From: Micromonospora_J zhanjiangensis
GTDB lineage: Bacteria > Actinomycetota > Actinomycetes > Mycobacteriales > Micromonosporaceae
Direction of reading: 5' to 3'
DNA length: 64,000 nucleotides
Assembly (NCBI RefSeq): GCF_042650605.1
Contig: NZ_JBHSBN010000030.1
Span: 1 to 64,000, forward strand
Shown: positions 6,938 through 16,333 of the stretch, piece by piece
How the letters are laid out: the number at the start of each line of letters is the position of its first letter
How positions within the stretch are numbered: position 1 is the stretch's first letter
The notes under the pieces: model-generated
Told to the model about the DNA's origin: nothing
Seen by the model: only the letters and a program-made list of their open reading frames with translations
Database searches by the model: none
Position numbers and translations under genes: made by a program

Positions 6938-9900
6938 CTAGACGGCGCCGTCACCGCCGGCCCCGCCGTCCGTGAGGCGCCGGCGCACGTCGACGGCCTC
7001 CTGGCGGACGCGCCGCCCGGTCATCCGGTCGCCGGTCGCGTCGTACGCGTCGGCGAGGGTTTCGATGCCGGTCGCCAACCAGTGCGGCGAGTCGATCCGC
7101 CGCCAGATGTCCACCGCCTGCGTGGCCCGCCGACGGGCGGCCGCCGCCCGTCCGGCGGCCAGTTGGGCCACCGCCAGCGCCCACAACGCGCCGGCCTCGC
7201 CCCAGTCGTTGCCGACGTCGCGGAACACCCACAGGCAGCGGGCCAGCAGCAACCTGCCCTCGGCCGGCCGGCCCTGGCGGACCCGCATCTCCCCGAGCCA
7301 GCAGGCCGCGTGCGCGGCGCCCACCCGGTCGCCGAGGCCGTCGCTGATCCGCTTGGCGTGCAGGAAGTGCCGGGCGGCGAGGTCGTGCCGAGCGCGGGCC
7401 CGCTGCACCTGGCCCAGGGATCGCAGGGCCTGCGCCTCGCCGGGCAGGTAACCGGCGGCCCGGCTCAGCCGCAGGCACTCGACGAAGCATGCCGCGGCAT
7501 CCGCCAACCGGCCACGCTCCAGGTGGACCACGCCGAGCCCGCTGGTCGCGTACGCCAGGCCGTTGACGTTGCCGGTCGTCCCGCTCAGCGTGCCGGCGCG
7601 GGTGAATTCGGTCAGCGCGTTCCCGTACTCGCCGCGCAGCCGGTGCAGGTAACCCAGGCCGGCGGCGATGGCCGCCTCGTACTCCGGGTCCTTGGCGGCG
7701 TCCGTCGCCCGCGCCGCCCGGAAGTGCGCCACCGCCTCGGCGTAGCGGTCCTGGATGGTGTCCAGCTCCCCGAGGCCGCGGTGCAGCCACCTCGCGGCCC
7801 GCCGGTCACCGCCCCGCCGGGCCGCCGCCAGCGCCGCGGTCTGCGTCCGCCGCCATTCGGCGAACCGGTTGCCGACCTGGAAGAACGTGGTGAGCGAGGC
7901 GGCCAGGCAACACGCCAGGCGCAGCGCGCCGGCGGTCAGGCCGTGGTCCACCAGGGCGACCAGGAAGGCGTGTTCCCGTTCGTACCAGGCGCGCGGGTCG
8001 GCGGTGATCCGGTCCGCCTCCGGCCGGGGCAGGCTCCACCGGGCCTGCCGGTGTCGCGTGACACCGAGGAAGTCCGCGGCGAGCCGGGCGCCGGCCTGTT
8101 CGGTCAGGCTCAGGCCGGCACCCAGCAACCGGTGGAGCGCGCCGGCACGGGCGTGCGGCGGATCCGTCGCCGCCTGCTCCTGGGCGTACAACCGGATCAG
8201 GTCATGGAACCGGAACCGCGTCCCGTCGGGCGCCGGGTTGCCGGGTTCGGCGCCGGGTTCCACCAGGTGGGCGGCGGTCAACTCCTCGAGCAGCCGCTCC
8301 GCGGTCGGGAGCGGGGCGTCCAGCAGCGCCGCGAGCGCCCAGCCGGGGAAGTCCCGGACGGGTAGCAGGCCGAGCCGGCGAAACGCCTGCCGGGCCTGCG
8401 GCGAGAGACCGCGGTAGGTCAGTTCGATGCCGGACCGGACCGAGAGGTTCCCACTGGCGAGTTCGTCCAGCCGCCGCTGGACGGCCGCCAGCCGATCCGC
8501 GAGCGCGGCCAGCGGCCACCGTGACCGTGCCGCCAGCCGCGTACCGGCGATCTGCAGGGCGAGTGGCAGATGCCCGCAGAGGGCGGCGACGCGGGCGGCG
8601 GCGGCCGGGTCGGCCGCGACACGGGCCGAGCCGGCCAGCCGGCCGAGCATGGCCACGGCGTCGTCGGTGGAGAGCACGCCGAGGGGCACCCGGTGCGCGT
8701 CGATCGGACCGCTGAGGACGTGCCGGCTGGTGATCAGCGTGGCGCAGCCGGGCCCGGCCGGCAGCAGCGGACGGACCTGGTCCGCCGAGGCGGCGTCGTC
8801 CAGCAGCAGGAGGATCCGCCGCCGGGCCACCACGGATCGGAACAGGGCCGCTGCCTCGGCCTCCTCGTCGGGCACCGCGTCGGGGCGGACGCCCAACGTC
8901 CGCAGCAGGCGCCCGAGCGCGTCGACCGGACGCAGTGGAATCAGGCCGGAGGTGGCGCCCCGCAGGTCGACGTAGAGCTGCCCGTCCGGGAACCGGTCGG
9001 CGCCGCTTCGGGCCGCCGCCAACGCCAAGACCGACTTGCCGACACCGGCCACCCCGTCCACGGCCACCACCAGCGGCCCCGGTGCCGGGTCGGTGAGCAG
9101 TCGCCGCAGATCGGCCAGTTCGACGGTACGGCCGTAGCAGTGACGGGGCCCGGTGGGCAGCTGACGGGGTGCGGCACCGGCGGCCGGCCCGGCGGAGGTC
9201 GGCTGGACCTCCCCGCGCAGGATCTGCTCGTGCAACCGGCGCAGTTCCGGCGCCGGGTCCACGCCCAGCTCACCGGCGAGCATCCGGCGCAGCCTGGCGT
9301 ACGTGGCCAGCGCCTCACTGGCCCGGCCCGCGCCGTACAGCGCCCGCATCAGCAGCTCCCACAGTCGTTCCCGCAGCGGGTTCTCCCGGGCCAGGCTGCC
9401 CAACTCCGCGATCGTGGCCTCCGGCTGGCCCAGGACCAGCCGGGCCCGCGCCCACTGCTCGACGACCGCGAGTCGGCGCTCCTCCAGTCGGGTCGCCTCC
9501 GCGTGCAGGGCCGGCCCGCAGGGCACCCCGTCCAGTACCCGACCGCGCCACAGCCGCGTGGCCTGTTCCAGCCGGTCGGCCGCCACCGGCAGCCACCCCG
9601 CGCGCAGCGCCCGCTCGCCCTCCTCGACGAGCCCGTCGAACCGGTCCAGGTCCAGCTCGCCGGGGAGGACGCTGAGCTGGTAACCACCGGCTCCGACGGT
9701 GCGGACCCGGGTGCCGGGCTCGCCGGGTGGGCGCAGTACCCGACGCAGGCTGGCCAGGTAGAGCCGCAGGTTGGACCGGGCCGCCCGGGGCGGCTCCCAC
9801 CAGACCGACTTCACGAGACGGTCGGCGGACAGCCCCTGGTTGCGGTACAGCAGCAGCGCGGTGAGCACGGCCCGTTGCTTCGGCGGACCGGTGTCGAGGC

Positions 9901-9949
9901 GCTCACCGCCGTGGAAGACGTCCGGCCGGCCCAGAACCTGGAATTCCAT
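6938..9949 (-). CDS. AfsR/SARP-type regulator with BTAD, NB-ARC and TPR domains
   Basis: This large cytosolic transcription activator has 1003 residues. Residues 1-95 form the OmpR-like winged helix of SARPs (MEFQVLGRPDV, PPKQRAVLTALLL, LRLYLASLRRVLR). The bacterial transcriptional activation domain spans roughly 95-240 (LDLDRFDGLVEEGERAL to YARLRRML). The P-loop GVAGVGKS lies near residue 300 with the NB-ARC switch, and TPR-like helical repeats fill 640-990. ATG 9949 is chosen because the winged helix begins there; a longer frame to 10033 adds unconserved residues. It is divergent from the two-component pair at 10148. No antibiotic cluster is visible next to it, so the target is unknown. Confidence 0.92.
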   Translation of the reverse strand: MEFQVLGRPDVFHGGERLDTGPPKQRAVLTALLLYRNQGLSADRLVKSVWWEPPRAARSNLRLYLASLRRVLRPPGEPGTRVRTVGAGGYQLSVLPGELDLDRFDGLVEEGERALRAGWLPVAADRLEQATRLWRGRVLDGVPCGPALHAEATRLEERRLAVVEQWARARLVLGQPEATIAELGSLARENPLRERLWELLMRALYGAGRASEALATYARLRRMLAGELGVDPAPELRRLHEQILRGEVQPTSAGPAAGAAPRQLPTGPRHCYGRTVELADLRRLLTDPAPGPLVVAVDGVAGVGKSVLALAAARSGADRFPDGQLYVDLRGATSGLIPLRPVDALGRLLRTLGVRPDAVPDEEAEAAALFRSVVARRRILLLLDDAASADQVRPLLPAGPGCATLITSRHVLSGPIDAHRVPLGVLSTDDAVAMLGRLAGSARVAADPAAAARVAALCGHLPLALQIAGTRLAARSRWPLAALADRLAAVQRRLDELASGNLSVRSGIELTYRGLSPQARQAFRRLGLLPVRDFPGWALAALLDAPLPTAERLLEELTAAHLVEPGAEPGNPAPDGTRFRFHDLIRLYAQEQAATDPPHARAGALHRLLGAGLSLTEQAGARLAADFLGVTRHRQARWSLPRPEADRITADPRAWYEREHAFLVALVDHGLTAGALRLACCLAASLTTFFQVGNRFAEWRRTQTAALAAARRGGDRRAARWLHRGLGELDTIQDRYAEAVAHFRAARATDAAKDPEYEAAIAAGLGYLHRLRGEYGNALTEFTRAGTLSGTTGNVNGLAYATSGLGVVHLERGRLADAAACFVECLRLSRAAGYLPGEAQALRSLGQVQRARARHDLAARHFLHAKRISDGLGDRVGAAHAACWLGEMRVRQGRPAEGRLLLARCLWVFRDVGNDWGEAGALWALAVAQLAAGRAAAARRRATQAVDIWRRIDSPHWLATGIETLADAYDATGDRMTGRRVRQEAVDVRRRLTDGGAGGDGAV

Positions 9950-10111
9950 CTCCTCGTCCCTGTAGCGCGAGAAAACTCCTCGGTGGTGGTTCCCGGAGGT
10001 GACGCTACGTCCGTTCCGGGAGCCGGTCGTCATACGACGACGTCAGTCCCGGTCAACTTTCGCGGTATGCCGGGCCCGGGTCGGCCGCACCGGAGGTTCG
10101 TGACGAATCGA

Positions 10112-10117
10112 TAGACT
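10112..10117 (+). promoter_or_regulatory. Candidate -10 element for the two-component operon
   Basis: TAGACT lies 31 bp before GTG 10148 and would start transcription near 10124, after the alternative GTG at 10121, which argues for the downstream start. No good -35 is seen. A GTCGTC-ATAC-GACGAC inverted repeat (10026-10041) sits in the same divergent spacer. Confidence 0.3.
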
Positions 10118-10147
10118 CCGGTGGGCGACGGGGAGGACGGGCGGCGA

Positions 10148-10861
10148 GTGTCGAGCGGCGATGCGGCGGTGCGGGACATCCGGGTGCTCGTGGCCGACGA
10201 CCAGCCGCTGGTCCGCGCGGGCCTGGCCGCACTGCTGCGGGCCGCGCCCGGCGTCGAGGTCGTCGGCGAGGCCACCAGCGGCGAGGAAGCTGTGGGGCTG
10301 GCCCGGGAAACCGCCCCGGACGTGGTGCTGATGGACATCCGCATGCCCGGCCTCGGCGGGATCGCCGCCACCAGGCGGATTCTCGGTGCGGACGCGATCA
10401 CCCGCCCCGGCGTGCTCATCCTGACGACGTTCGACCTGGACGAGTACGTCTACGAGGCGCTGCGGGCCGGCGCGCACGGGTTCCTGCTCAAGGACATCGC
10501 GGCCGACCGCCTGCTCACGGCGGTCGCGACCGTCGCGGCCGGCGAGATGCTGTTCGCGCCCAGCGTCACCCGGCGGCTGGTGGAGGCCTACGCCGGTCGC
10601 CCCGGCGGGCGGACGGCCGGGCGCGCGCCGGACCTGAGCGGGCTGACCACCCGGGAGTGCCAGGTGCTGCGGCTGGTCGGGCAGGGACTGGTCAACGTTG
10701 ACATCGCCGACCGGCTGCGTATCTCCGAGGCCACCGTGAAGACACACCTCAACCGCGCCATGAGCAAGCTGGGCCTGACGAGCCGGGCGCAGGCGGTGGT
10801 CCTGGCCTACGAATCCGGACTGGTCGTGCCGGGAGCCGCCGCACCGGGTCCCGCCGAGTGA
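10148..10861 (+). CDS. NarL/FixJ-family response regulator
   Basis: This 237-residue DNA-binding response regulator has an N-terminal receiver domain (IRVLVADDQPLVRAGL, phospho-acceptor Asp in VVLMDIRMPG, TTFDLDEYVYEALRAGAHGF, Lys in LLKD) and a C-terminal LuxR-type helix-turn-helix (LTTRECQVLRLVGQGL, then ISEATVKTHLNRAMSKLGL). GTG 10148 follows a GGGAGGA site at usable distance; the GTG at 10121 has none. Its stop overlaps the kinase start by 4 bp (GTGA), so the two are translationally coupled and form one two-component system. Such pairs sense envelope stress or metabolites in actinomycetes; the signal here is unknown. Confidence 0.93.
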   Translation: MSSGDAAVRDIRVLVADDQPLVRAGLAALLRAAPGVEVVGEATSGEEAVGLARETAPDVVLMDIRMPGLGGIAATRRILGADAITRPGVLILTTFDLDEYVYEALRAGAHGFLLKDIAADRLLTAVATVAAGEMLFAPSVTRRLVEAYAGRPGGRTAGRAPDLSGLTTRECQVLRLVGQGLVNVDIADRLRISEATVKTHLNRAMSKLGLTSRAQAVVLAYESGLVVPGAAAPGPAE

Positions 10862-12111
10862 CCGACCCGGGCATTCGGAGTTCCGCGCCGCGGGCGTTCC
10901 GCGGCCGGACCGTCGGTCGCGCCACGCCGACGGCGATCGACGTTCTGCTCGCCCTGTCGCTGGCCACGCTCACCGGCATAGCGGGCACCGGGTACCGGAT
11001 GCCGTCCCACCGGTCGTTCGACGCCTGGGCGTGGGCGCTGACGTTCGCGGTGGCCCTGCCGCTGGCGGTCCGGCGCCGGTACGCCCTGCCGGCGTTGCTG
11101 GTCTCCTGCGCCGCGTACACCGGGTACCTGGCCGCGGGCTACCAGCCATCGGTCAACTGGGTCGCCCCACCGCTGGCCCTGTACACCGTCGTGGCGCTGC
11201 GACCACGGCGGATCGCGCTGGTCGGCGCGGCGGCCGTGGCGTGGGTCGTCTTCTACAGCGGTTGGCAGGCGCGGGTGCTCCCGCTCAGCGTGGTCCTCGG
11301 CCAGGTCCTGCTCATCGTGGGCATCGCCTGGCTGTTCGGTACCAACGCCCGCCTGCTCGCCCGGCGCAACGCCCAACTGGCAGCGCTGACCGCCCGGCTG
11401 CGCCACGAGCAGCAGGAGCGGGCGCAGCGCGCGGTCACCGAGGAACGCATGCGCATCGCCCGGGATCTGCACGACGACGTCGCCCACCACATGTCGGTGG
11501 TCTCCGTGCAGGCGGCCCTGGCCCAGTACGTCTTCACCTCGAATCCGGCCACCGCGCGCGTCGCGCTCGACGCCATCGCCGAGGCCGGCCGGCAGGCCCA
11601 GCGGGACCTGCGCCACCTGCTGGCCGCCCTGCGCATCGGACCGGACGGGACCGAGGACGGCGCGCCGACGCCAGGGCTGGACCGCCTCGACGACCTGGTC
11701 GACCGGGTCCGCCGCGCCGGCCAACCGGTCGACGTCGTGGTCAACGGCCGGCCGCGGCGGCTGCCGAACCACCTGGACCTGTGCGTGTACCGGATGATCC
11801 AGGAGGCGTTGACCAACGTGCTGCGGCACGCCGGACCCGCGCACGCCACCGTGACGCTCGACTACCGGCCCGAGCAGATCCTGGTACGGGTGACCGACGA
11901 CGGGCGGGGCGACCGCGCCGGCCCGGGCGACCGCGTCGACCCGGGCGAACCGGGCGAACCGGTCGGCCACGGCCTGATCGGTATGCGGGAGCGGGCCCGG
12001 CTGTTCGACGGCACGGTCGCCAGCGGCAACCGGCCCGGCGGCGGGTTCGAGGTGGTGCTGACGCTGCCGTGCCCCGAGACGCCCGCCCACGACGCCGCCT
12101 GCCCCCGGTGA
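10858..12111 (+). CDS. DesK/NarX-type sensor histidine kinase (HisKA_3)
   Basis: This 417-residue membrane kinase has about six hydrophobic segments in residues 25-165, a short coiled linker (RNAQLAALTARLRHEQQERA), the HisKA_3 phospho-acceptor motif ERMRIARDLHDDVAHHMS and a C-terminal HATPase_c domain (N-box QEALTNVLRHA, G1 VTDDGRG, G2 GHGLIGMRERA). It should phosphorylate the response regulator encoded immediately upstream. A GDRAGPGDRVDPGEPGEP linker interrupts the ATPase lid, a common low-complexity feature. There is no large extracellular domain, so sensing is probably within the membrane. It ends 16 bp from the convergent phospholipase-D-like gene. Confidence 0.93.
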   Translation: MTDPGIRSSAPRAFRGRTVGRATPTAIDVLLALSLATLTGIAGTGYRMPSHRSFDAWAWALTFAVALPLAVRRRYALPALLVSCAAYTGYLAAGYQPSVNWVAPPLALYTVVALRPRRIALVGAAAVAWVVFYSGWQARVLPLSVVLGQVLLIVGIAWLFGTNARLLARRNAQLAALTARLRHEQQERAQRAVTEERMRIARDLHDDVAHHMSVVSVQAALAQYVFTSNPATARVALDAIAEAGRQAQRDLRHLLAALRIGPDGTEDGAPTPGLDRLDDLVDRVRRAGQPVDVVVNGRPRRLPNHLDLCVYRMIQEALTNVLRHAGPAHATVTLDYRPEQILVRVTDDGRGDRAGPGDRVDPGEPGEPVGHGLIGMRERARLFDGTVASGNRPGGGFEVVLTLPCPETPAHDAACPR

Positions 12112-12127
12112 CACGTCCACCGCCCGG

Positions 12128-14755
12128 TCAACAGGTCTGCGCGCAGTTGCGCAGGCCGTAGCGGATCTTCAGCTGGGTGCCGCCGTTGCCGTCCCAGTCG
12201 TCGACGTAGAGCACGGTCAGATAGCCGGCCTGGTCGACGCCGACGGCGGGGGCGTCCTGGCGGTTGGCCGTGAAGACGCTGAGCCGGTACTCGGGGAACA
12301 GGTTCTCGGTCGTACCGGTCGGGCCGACGCCGCGGGCCCACACCTCGGTGCCGCTGCTGCCGCTGGTGAGTCCGGTCGTCTGGCCCGTCTCCTGCCAGGT
12401 GACGACGGCGTTGCCGGCACCGTCGACGGCGAGGTCCGGATGCGACTGACGGCCGACGCGGTCCGACTGGTAGGCCGTCTGCTCGGTCACCGTGTACACG
12501 CCGGACGAGTTGTTCGTCCACCGGTAGATCGGCCCGCTGACGGCTCGGGCGGCGAACGCGGCCGTCGTGCCGGTGAAGCCGCGCACGTAGATCAGCGACT
12601 GCGGCTTGCCGTCGTAACCGGTGCGGCCGGCGTAGTCGTCGGTCCAGGCCACGTACCAGGTGCCGGCCGGACCGGCGCCGACCGCCGGGTCGAGCTGCTG
12701 ACCGTCGGAGAGGTCGCCGGTGTGTACGGCGACGAGCGCACCGAACACGCCCGCGAACGTGCCGGTCCGGGCGCGGATGCTGTACCCGCCGTTGCCGTCC
12801 GCGTCGTCCTCCCAGGCGATCGCGGCGGTTCCGGCGGCGTCGAGCGCCAGGTCCGGTCTGCGGTACGTGCCCTTGGCGACGGCCTGGACCGGTACGTCGT
12901 AACCCCCGCTGACCGCCGACACCCGGGCGTCGGTGGCGCTGAACGAGGCGTACCGGATCGAGCTGGCACCGGCGGTGGACCGGTCCTGCCAGGCGACCCC
13001 GAATCGTCCGTCGGGCAGCACCGCGACCGACGGCTCGCTCTGGTCACCATCGGCCTGGGAGTTGATGTTGACGACCGGGGTCATCGTGCCGTCCGGGTGT
13101 ACCCGGCGGGAACGGATCTCGTAGCCGCCGTTGCCGTTGCCGTCGTCGGCCCACACGACCACGGCGTCACCGTTGGCGGCGAGGCCGACGTCGGGGGTGC
13201 GGTAGTTCCATGCCGTACTGCCGCCGGTGCGCACGACGACGTCGGACTGGCGTGCCCCGTCGACGAAGCGGCCCAGCCGGATCTCGTTGCCGGTGCCGGT
13301 CAGCGAGCCGGAGCTGTACGCGACGGCGCTGACGTGGTGCCCGTCCGCGTCGCGGCGGGCGGCGACGGCCGGCTGATGCTGGTCGCCGGTGGCCACCTGG
13401 TTCGCCGTGGCGAAGGTGGCGTCCGGGTACCGCGACGGGGCGATAGTCACGGCCGCCCTGCGGATGGCGGCGAAATCGGCGACGTAGCCGCCGTAGACGG
13501 TGGCGTCGTCGATGCGCATGAACGTCTCGTCGTTCTTCTTCAGCGCCCCGTTGGTGAGGTTGTGCGAGCCGGTGTAGACGTACTGGTGCGTCTTGTTGTC
13601 CTTGCGGGACACGCCCTGGGTCAGCAGGTACTTCGAGTGGATGCTGCCGTCGGCGCACTCGGCGTTGACGGCGGTGCCGACCCCGAAGAACGACTGGCGG
13701 CAGCCGCCCGGGTCCATCGCGTAGACGCCGATCCCGCGCGCGGTCAGCTCGTCCATGGCGTCCTCGTGCTCGCCGGTGGCGACCTCGACGGTGCAGCCGG
13801 CGGCGGCCTTGTCGCCGAGCGCGTCGATGACCTCCGGCCGGGCCTGCCGGAAGCCCCACATGGCGAGGCGGATCACGTCGTCGGTGCCGGTGGTGGAGCA
13901 CTGCACGTCGTCGATGGCGGCGGCGAAGACGTCGTGCCGGGTGCTCTGCGGGTTGAACGAGCTGGTGATCTCGTTGTCCTCGGCGGTGCTGGGGGAGTTG
14001 CGGGGGGAGAACCAGACGCGGAACGCCCCGGCGTCGGAATGGCCGGTCTCGTACACCTTGCCGGTGCCGGTCACCGTGACCTTGCGGTCGACGTAGGCGC
14101 GGTAGACGGTGGCGAGCGCGGCGTTTCCGGAGACCTCGACCAGGTTCTGGAACATCTGCTGCTGCGGGTTGGTCGGGTTGTTCGACGCGACGACGGTGAC
14201 GTCGGTGCGTCCGTCGGAGAGGGCACCGAACACCCAGAACTTGTTGTGGTTGATGCCGACGCCGCCGCCGGCGCAGGAGGCGAAGCAGCGTCTGACCCAG
14301 GAGCCGGTCGCTCCGGACGTCCACGCCGGCAGGCTGGCGACCAGCGCGTCGACCTGGTCGGACTGGTTGCACACGGCGGGGTCGCCGCCGGTGCACGCCT
14401 CGACGAGCAGGCGTACCTTCACCCCCCGCCGGTGCGCGGCCAGCAGGTGGTCGGTGATGGCCGGGTCGGTGAAGCTGTACAGCGACGCGTACAGGGTGGA
14501 GCCCGCCAGGCTGGCCTGGACCAGAGCGTCGATCTCGTCCCGCAGGCCGGTGGTCTGGTACCGGGCGAGCCGCGGTCCGGTCTTGGTGGGATCGGGCGCG
14601 GCGTAGTCGGCGTCGGGGACCGGGTCCAGGTTCGGTCGCAGGAACAGGACCTTGACCGAGCCGCTGGTCACGGTCACGGTGTCCGCCGCGGCCGGCGTCG
14701 CCGTGTCGATCACCATGCCGATCACCAGTGCGAACGCCAGGACCAGACGGCGCAT
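12128..14755 (-). CDS. Secreted phospholipase-D-like protein with repeat-rich C-terminal half
   Basis: This 875-residue exported protein has a signal peptide (MRRLVLAFALVIGM to PAAADT), then a PLD-superfamily domain (about 30-470) with two HxK motifs: NHNKFWVFG and IHSKYLLTQ, the latter followed by YTGSHNLTNGAL. Both lack the Asp four residues after Lys found in classical HKD enzymes. The C-terminal 400 residues carry about six repeats of the type PDVGLAANGDAVVVWADD followed by GNGGYEIRSR, a beta-propeller-like array with acidic DGNGG loops. ATG 14755 follows an AAAGGAG site; a longer frame to 15214 adds an Arg-rich unconserved extension. Substrate may be phospholipid or nucleic acid. It is a divergent paralogue of the gene at 15099. 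Confidence 0.85.
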   Translation of the reverse strand: MRRLVLAFALVIGMVIDTATPAAADTVTVTSGSVKVLFLRPNLDPVPDADYAAPDPTKTGPRLARYQTTGLRDEIDALVQASLAGSTLYASLYSFTDPAITDHLLAAHRRGVKVRLLVEACTGGDPAVCNQSDQVDALVASLPAWTSGATGSWVRRCFASCAGGGVGINHNKFWVFGALSDGRTDVTVVASNNPTNPQQQMFQNLVEVSGNAALATVYRAYVDRKVTVTGTGKVYETGHSDAGAFRVWFSPRNSPSTAEDNEITSSFNPQSTRHDVFAAAIDDVQCSTTGTDDVIRLAMWGFRQARPEVIDALGDKAAAGCTVEVATGEHEDAMDELTARGIGVYAMDPGGCRQSFFGVGTAVNAECADGSIHSKYLLTQGVSRKDNKTHQYVYTGSHNLTNGALKKNDETFMRIDDATVYGGYVADFAAIRRAAVTIAPSRYPDATFATANQVATGDQHQPAVAARRDADGHHVSAVAYSSGSLTGTGNEIRLGRFVDGARQSDVVVRTGGSTAWNYRTPDVGLAANGDAVVVWADDGNGNGGYEIRSRRVHPDGTMTPVVNINSQADGDQSEPSVAVLPDGRFGVAWQDRSTAGASSIRYASFSATDARVSAVSGGYDVPVQAVAKGTYRRPDLALDAAGTAAIAWEDDADGNGGYSIRARTGTFAGVFGALVAVHTGDLSDGQQLDPAVGAGPAGTWYVAWTDDYAGRTGYDGKPQSLIYVRGFTGTTAAFAARAVSGPIYRWTNNSSGVYTVTEQTAYQSDRVGRQSHPDLAVDGAGNAVVTWQETGQTTGLTSGSSGTEVWARGVGPTGTTENLFPEYRLSVFTANRQDAPAVGVDQAGYLTVLYVDDWDGNGGTQLKIRYGLRNCAQTC

Positions 14756-15098
14756 GGCGGGTGCTCCTTTCGGACGCGGGGGAGGAGAAGGCTTCGCGGT
14801 CGCCGGCCGGGCCGGCGATGCGGGCGATTGTGCGGTACGCCCGTTCGCGTCCGCCAGGGCGATCGTCGTGGTGGCCGCCGCGGTGGCCGGCCCGTCGTCG
14901 AGGGTCATCCGGTCCCGGCGCTGGTCACGCCGTACGCGGTGCCGACCGGACGGTCGCGGCGCACGACGGAAGGCATGATGCGGGTGTGCGGAACATGTGC
15001 ACCGCCGCTGCGATCCTGACGTGGTGCCACGGCGGGGGAGGGCCGGTGCGGTCCGGCCGCCGCGGTGGTGGCGTCCGCACCGTCGTCGAGGAGGCTTG
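14756..15098. other. Divergent spacer between the two phospholipase-D-like genes
   Basis: It must hold both promoters. I see the ribosome site of each gene at the edges (AAAGGAG on the minus strand and GAGGAGG at 15088-15094), but no convincing -10/-35 pair, operator or RNA fold between them. Confidence 0.6.
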
Positions 15099-16244
15099 AT
15101 GTTTCTACGTCGCATCACCGCACTGCTGGTCACCGGTGGCCTCGCCGTCACCGCGTCGTTGGCACCGACCACACCGGCGGTCGCGGCCGTGGCCTCGGGG
15201 GCCGTGTTCAACAACCCGACCGTGGCCGGTCAGCAGTACGCCATCATCGACCACGTCCAGGGGCTGATCCGGGGCGCTGCGGCGGGATCCACGATCCGGA
15301 TGGCGATGTACCACTTCACCCTGACCCGGGTCTCGAACGACCTGCTGGCGGCGTACGACCGGGGAGTGCACGTACGGGTCGTGGTCGACAGCCAGTCCCG
15401 CGACTACCCGGCGGTGACCAGCCTGACCGCCCGGCTGGGCGGGAACCGGGCCAACCCGTCCTGGGTGACCGTCTGCACCACCGGTCGGGCCTGCATCGGG
15501 AACCTCGGCACGCCGATCATGCACAACAAGTTCTTCCTCTTCTCCAACACGTCCGGGTCGACGAACGTGCTCGTGCAGAGCTCGTCCAACCTGACGTCCG
15601 GGAACGCCGAGCAGTACTGGAACAACGCCGTGACGCTGGTCGGCAACACCGCCGTCTACAACTCGTACGTCGCCTACCACGACGACCTGGCGGCGCAGGT
15701 GAAGAACAACGACTACTACCGGACCACGTCCAGCGGCAACGCCAAGTCGTACTTCTTCCCGCGCGCCGGTAGCACCCAGGACACCGACACGATCTACAAC
15801 ATGCTCGACGAGAACGTCACCTGCGAGGGCAACACCTCGACCGGAACCGAGACAGGACGCACCATCATCCGGATCGCCATGTGGTACTTCAGCCGCAACC
15901 CGATCGCCAGCAAGCTGCGCGAGCTGGCCGACCGGAAGTGCTGGGTGGAGGTCGTCTACACGGACACCGACGCCGACGTGCTGCGCATCCTGTCCGGGCA
16001 CAGCCGGATCAAGCTGTACCGGATCAGCGGCGACTACATCGTGCACTCGAAGTACCTGCTGATCGAGGGGACGTACGCCGGGCAGAAGGACACCAAGTGG
16101 GTGATGACCGGCAGCCACAACTACTCCAACGCCGCGCTGCGGGAGAACGACGAGGCGCTGCTGCGGGTCCAGTCGGCGGCCATCCACGACCAGTACCGGT
16201 CGAACTTCTGGGCGCTGCGGGCCGCCGCCGCGCCGATCGGCTGA
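15099..16244 (+). CDS. Secreted phospholipase-D-like protein (compact form)
   Basis: This 381-residue exported paralogue of the PLD half of the neighbouring 875-residue protein has a leader MFLRRITALLVTGGLAV ending near TPAVAA, then two HxK motifs: MHNKFFLFSN, followed by VQSSSNLTSGN, and VHSKYLLIEG, followed by MTGSHNYSNAALREND. As in the paralogue, the Asp of the classical HxKx4D motif is missing at both sites. The RIAMYHF-type and IRIAMWYFSR strands repeat in each half, as in PLD pseudodimers. ATG 15099 follows GAGGAGG; the upstream extension in the same frame is Arg-rich noise. It lacks the repeat domain. Lipase versus nuclease activity is undecided. Confidence 0.87.
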   Translation: MFLRRITALLVTGGLAVTASLAPTTPAVAAVASGAVFNNPTVAGQQYAIIDHVQGLIRGAAAGSTIRMAMYHFTLTRVSNDLLAAYDRGVHVRVVVDSQSRDYPAVTSLTARLGGNRANPSWVTVCTTGRACIGNLGTPIMHNKFFLFSNTSGSTNVLVQSSSNLTSGNAEQYWNNAVTLVGNTAVYNSYVAYHDDLAAQVKNNDYYRTTSSGNAKSYFFPRAGSTQDTDTIYNMLDENVTCEGNTSTGTETGRTIIRIAMWYFSRNPIASKLRELADRKCWVEVVYTDTDADVLRILSGHSRIKLYRISGDYIVHSKYLLIEGTYAGQKDTKWVMTGSHNYSNAALRENDEALLRVQSAAIHDQYRSNFWALRAAAAPIG

Positions 16245-16301
16245 CCTGGACGCGTCGGGTCGCGTCCTGCCGGTCGCACCGTGGAGCGCGGGGCTGTTCA
16301 T

Positions 16302-16326
16302 TTCTTGCAAGAATCTGACGTACGAT
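16302..16326 (+). promoter_or_regulatory. Leaderless promoter with operator of the LacI gene
   Basis: A perfect 12-bp palindrome, TTCTTGCAAGAA (16302-16313), lies 7 bp before TACGAT (16321-16326), a -10 box whose start point would fall at GTG 16334. TTGCAAG-type sites are typical of maltose-type LacI regulators. This fits an autorepressed leaderless message. Confidence 0.55.
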
Positions 16327-16333
16327 CGCGACC

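Noticed and set aside
6855..6941. Short rightward frame LLAPELLDGIVETAVDRFVR resembling a TetR C-terminal end
   Set aside because: Only 25 codons, no start, and the match is too short to separate from chance; it might be a scar next to the P450 gene.
6839..10114. Two long rightward frames (6839-8365 and 8570-10114) opposite the first SARP gene
   Set aside because: The leftward frame has the winged helix, P-loop and TPRs; the rightward ones are composition artefacts.
14756..15214. N-terminal extension making the longer phospholipase-D-like protein 1028 residues
   Set aside because: The extra 153 residues are Arg/Pro-rich and precede a good ribosome site and signal peptide at 14755.
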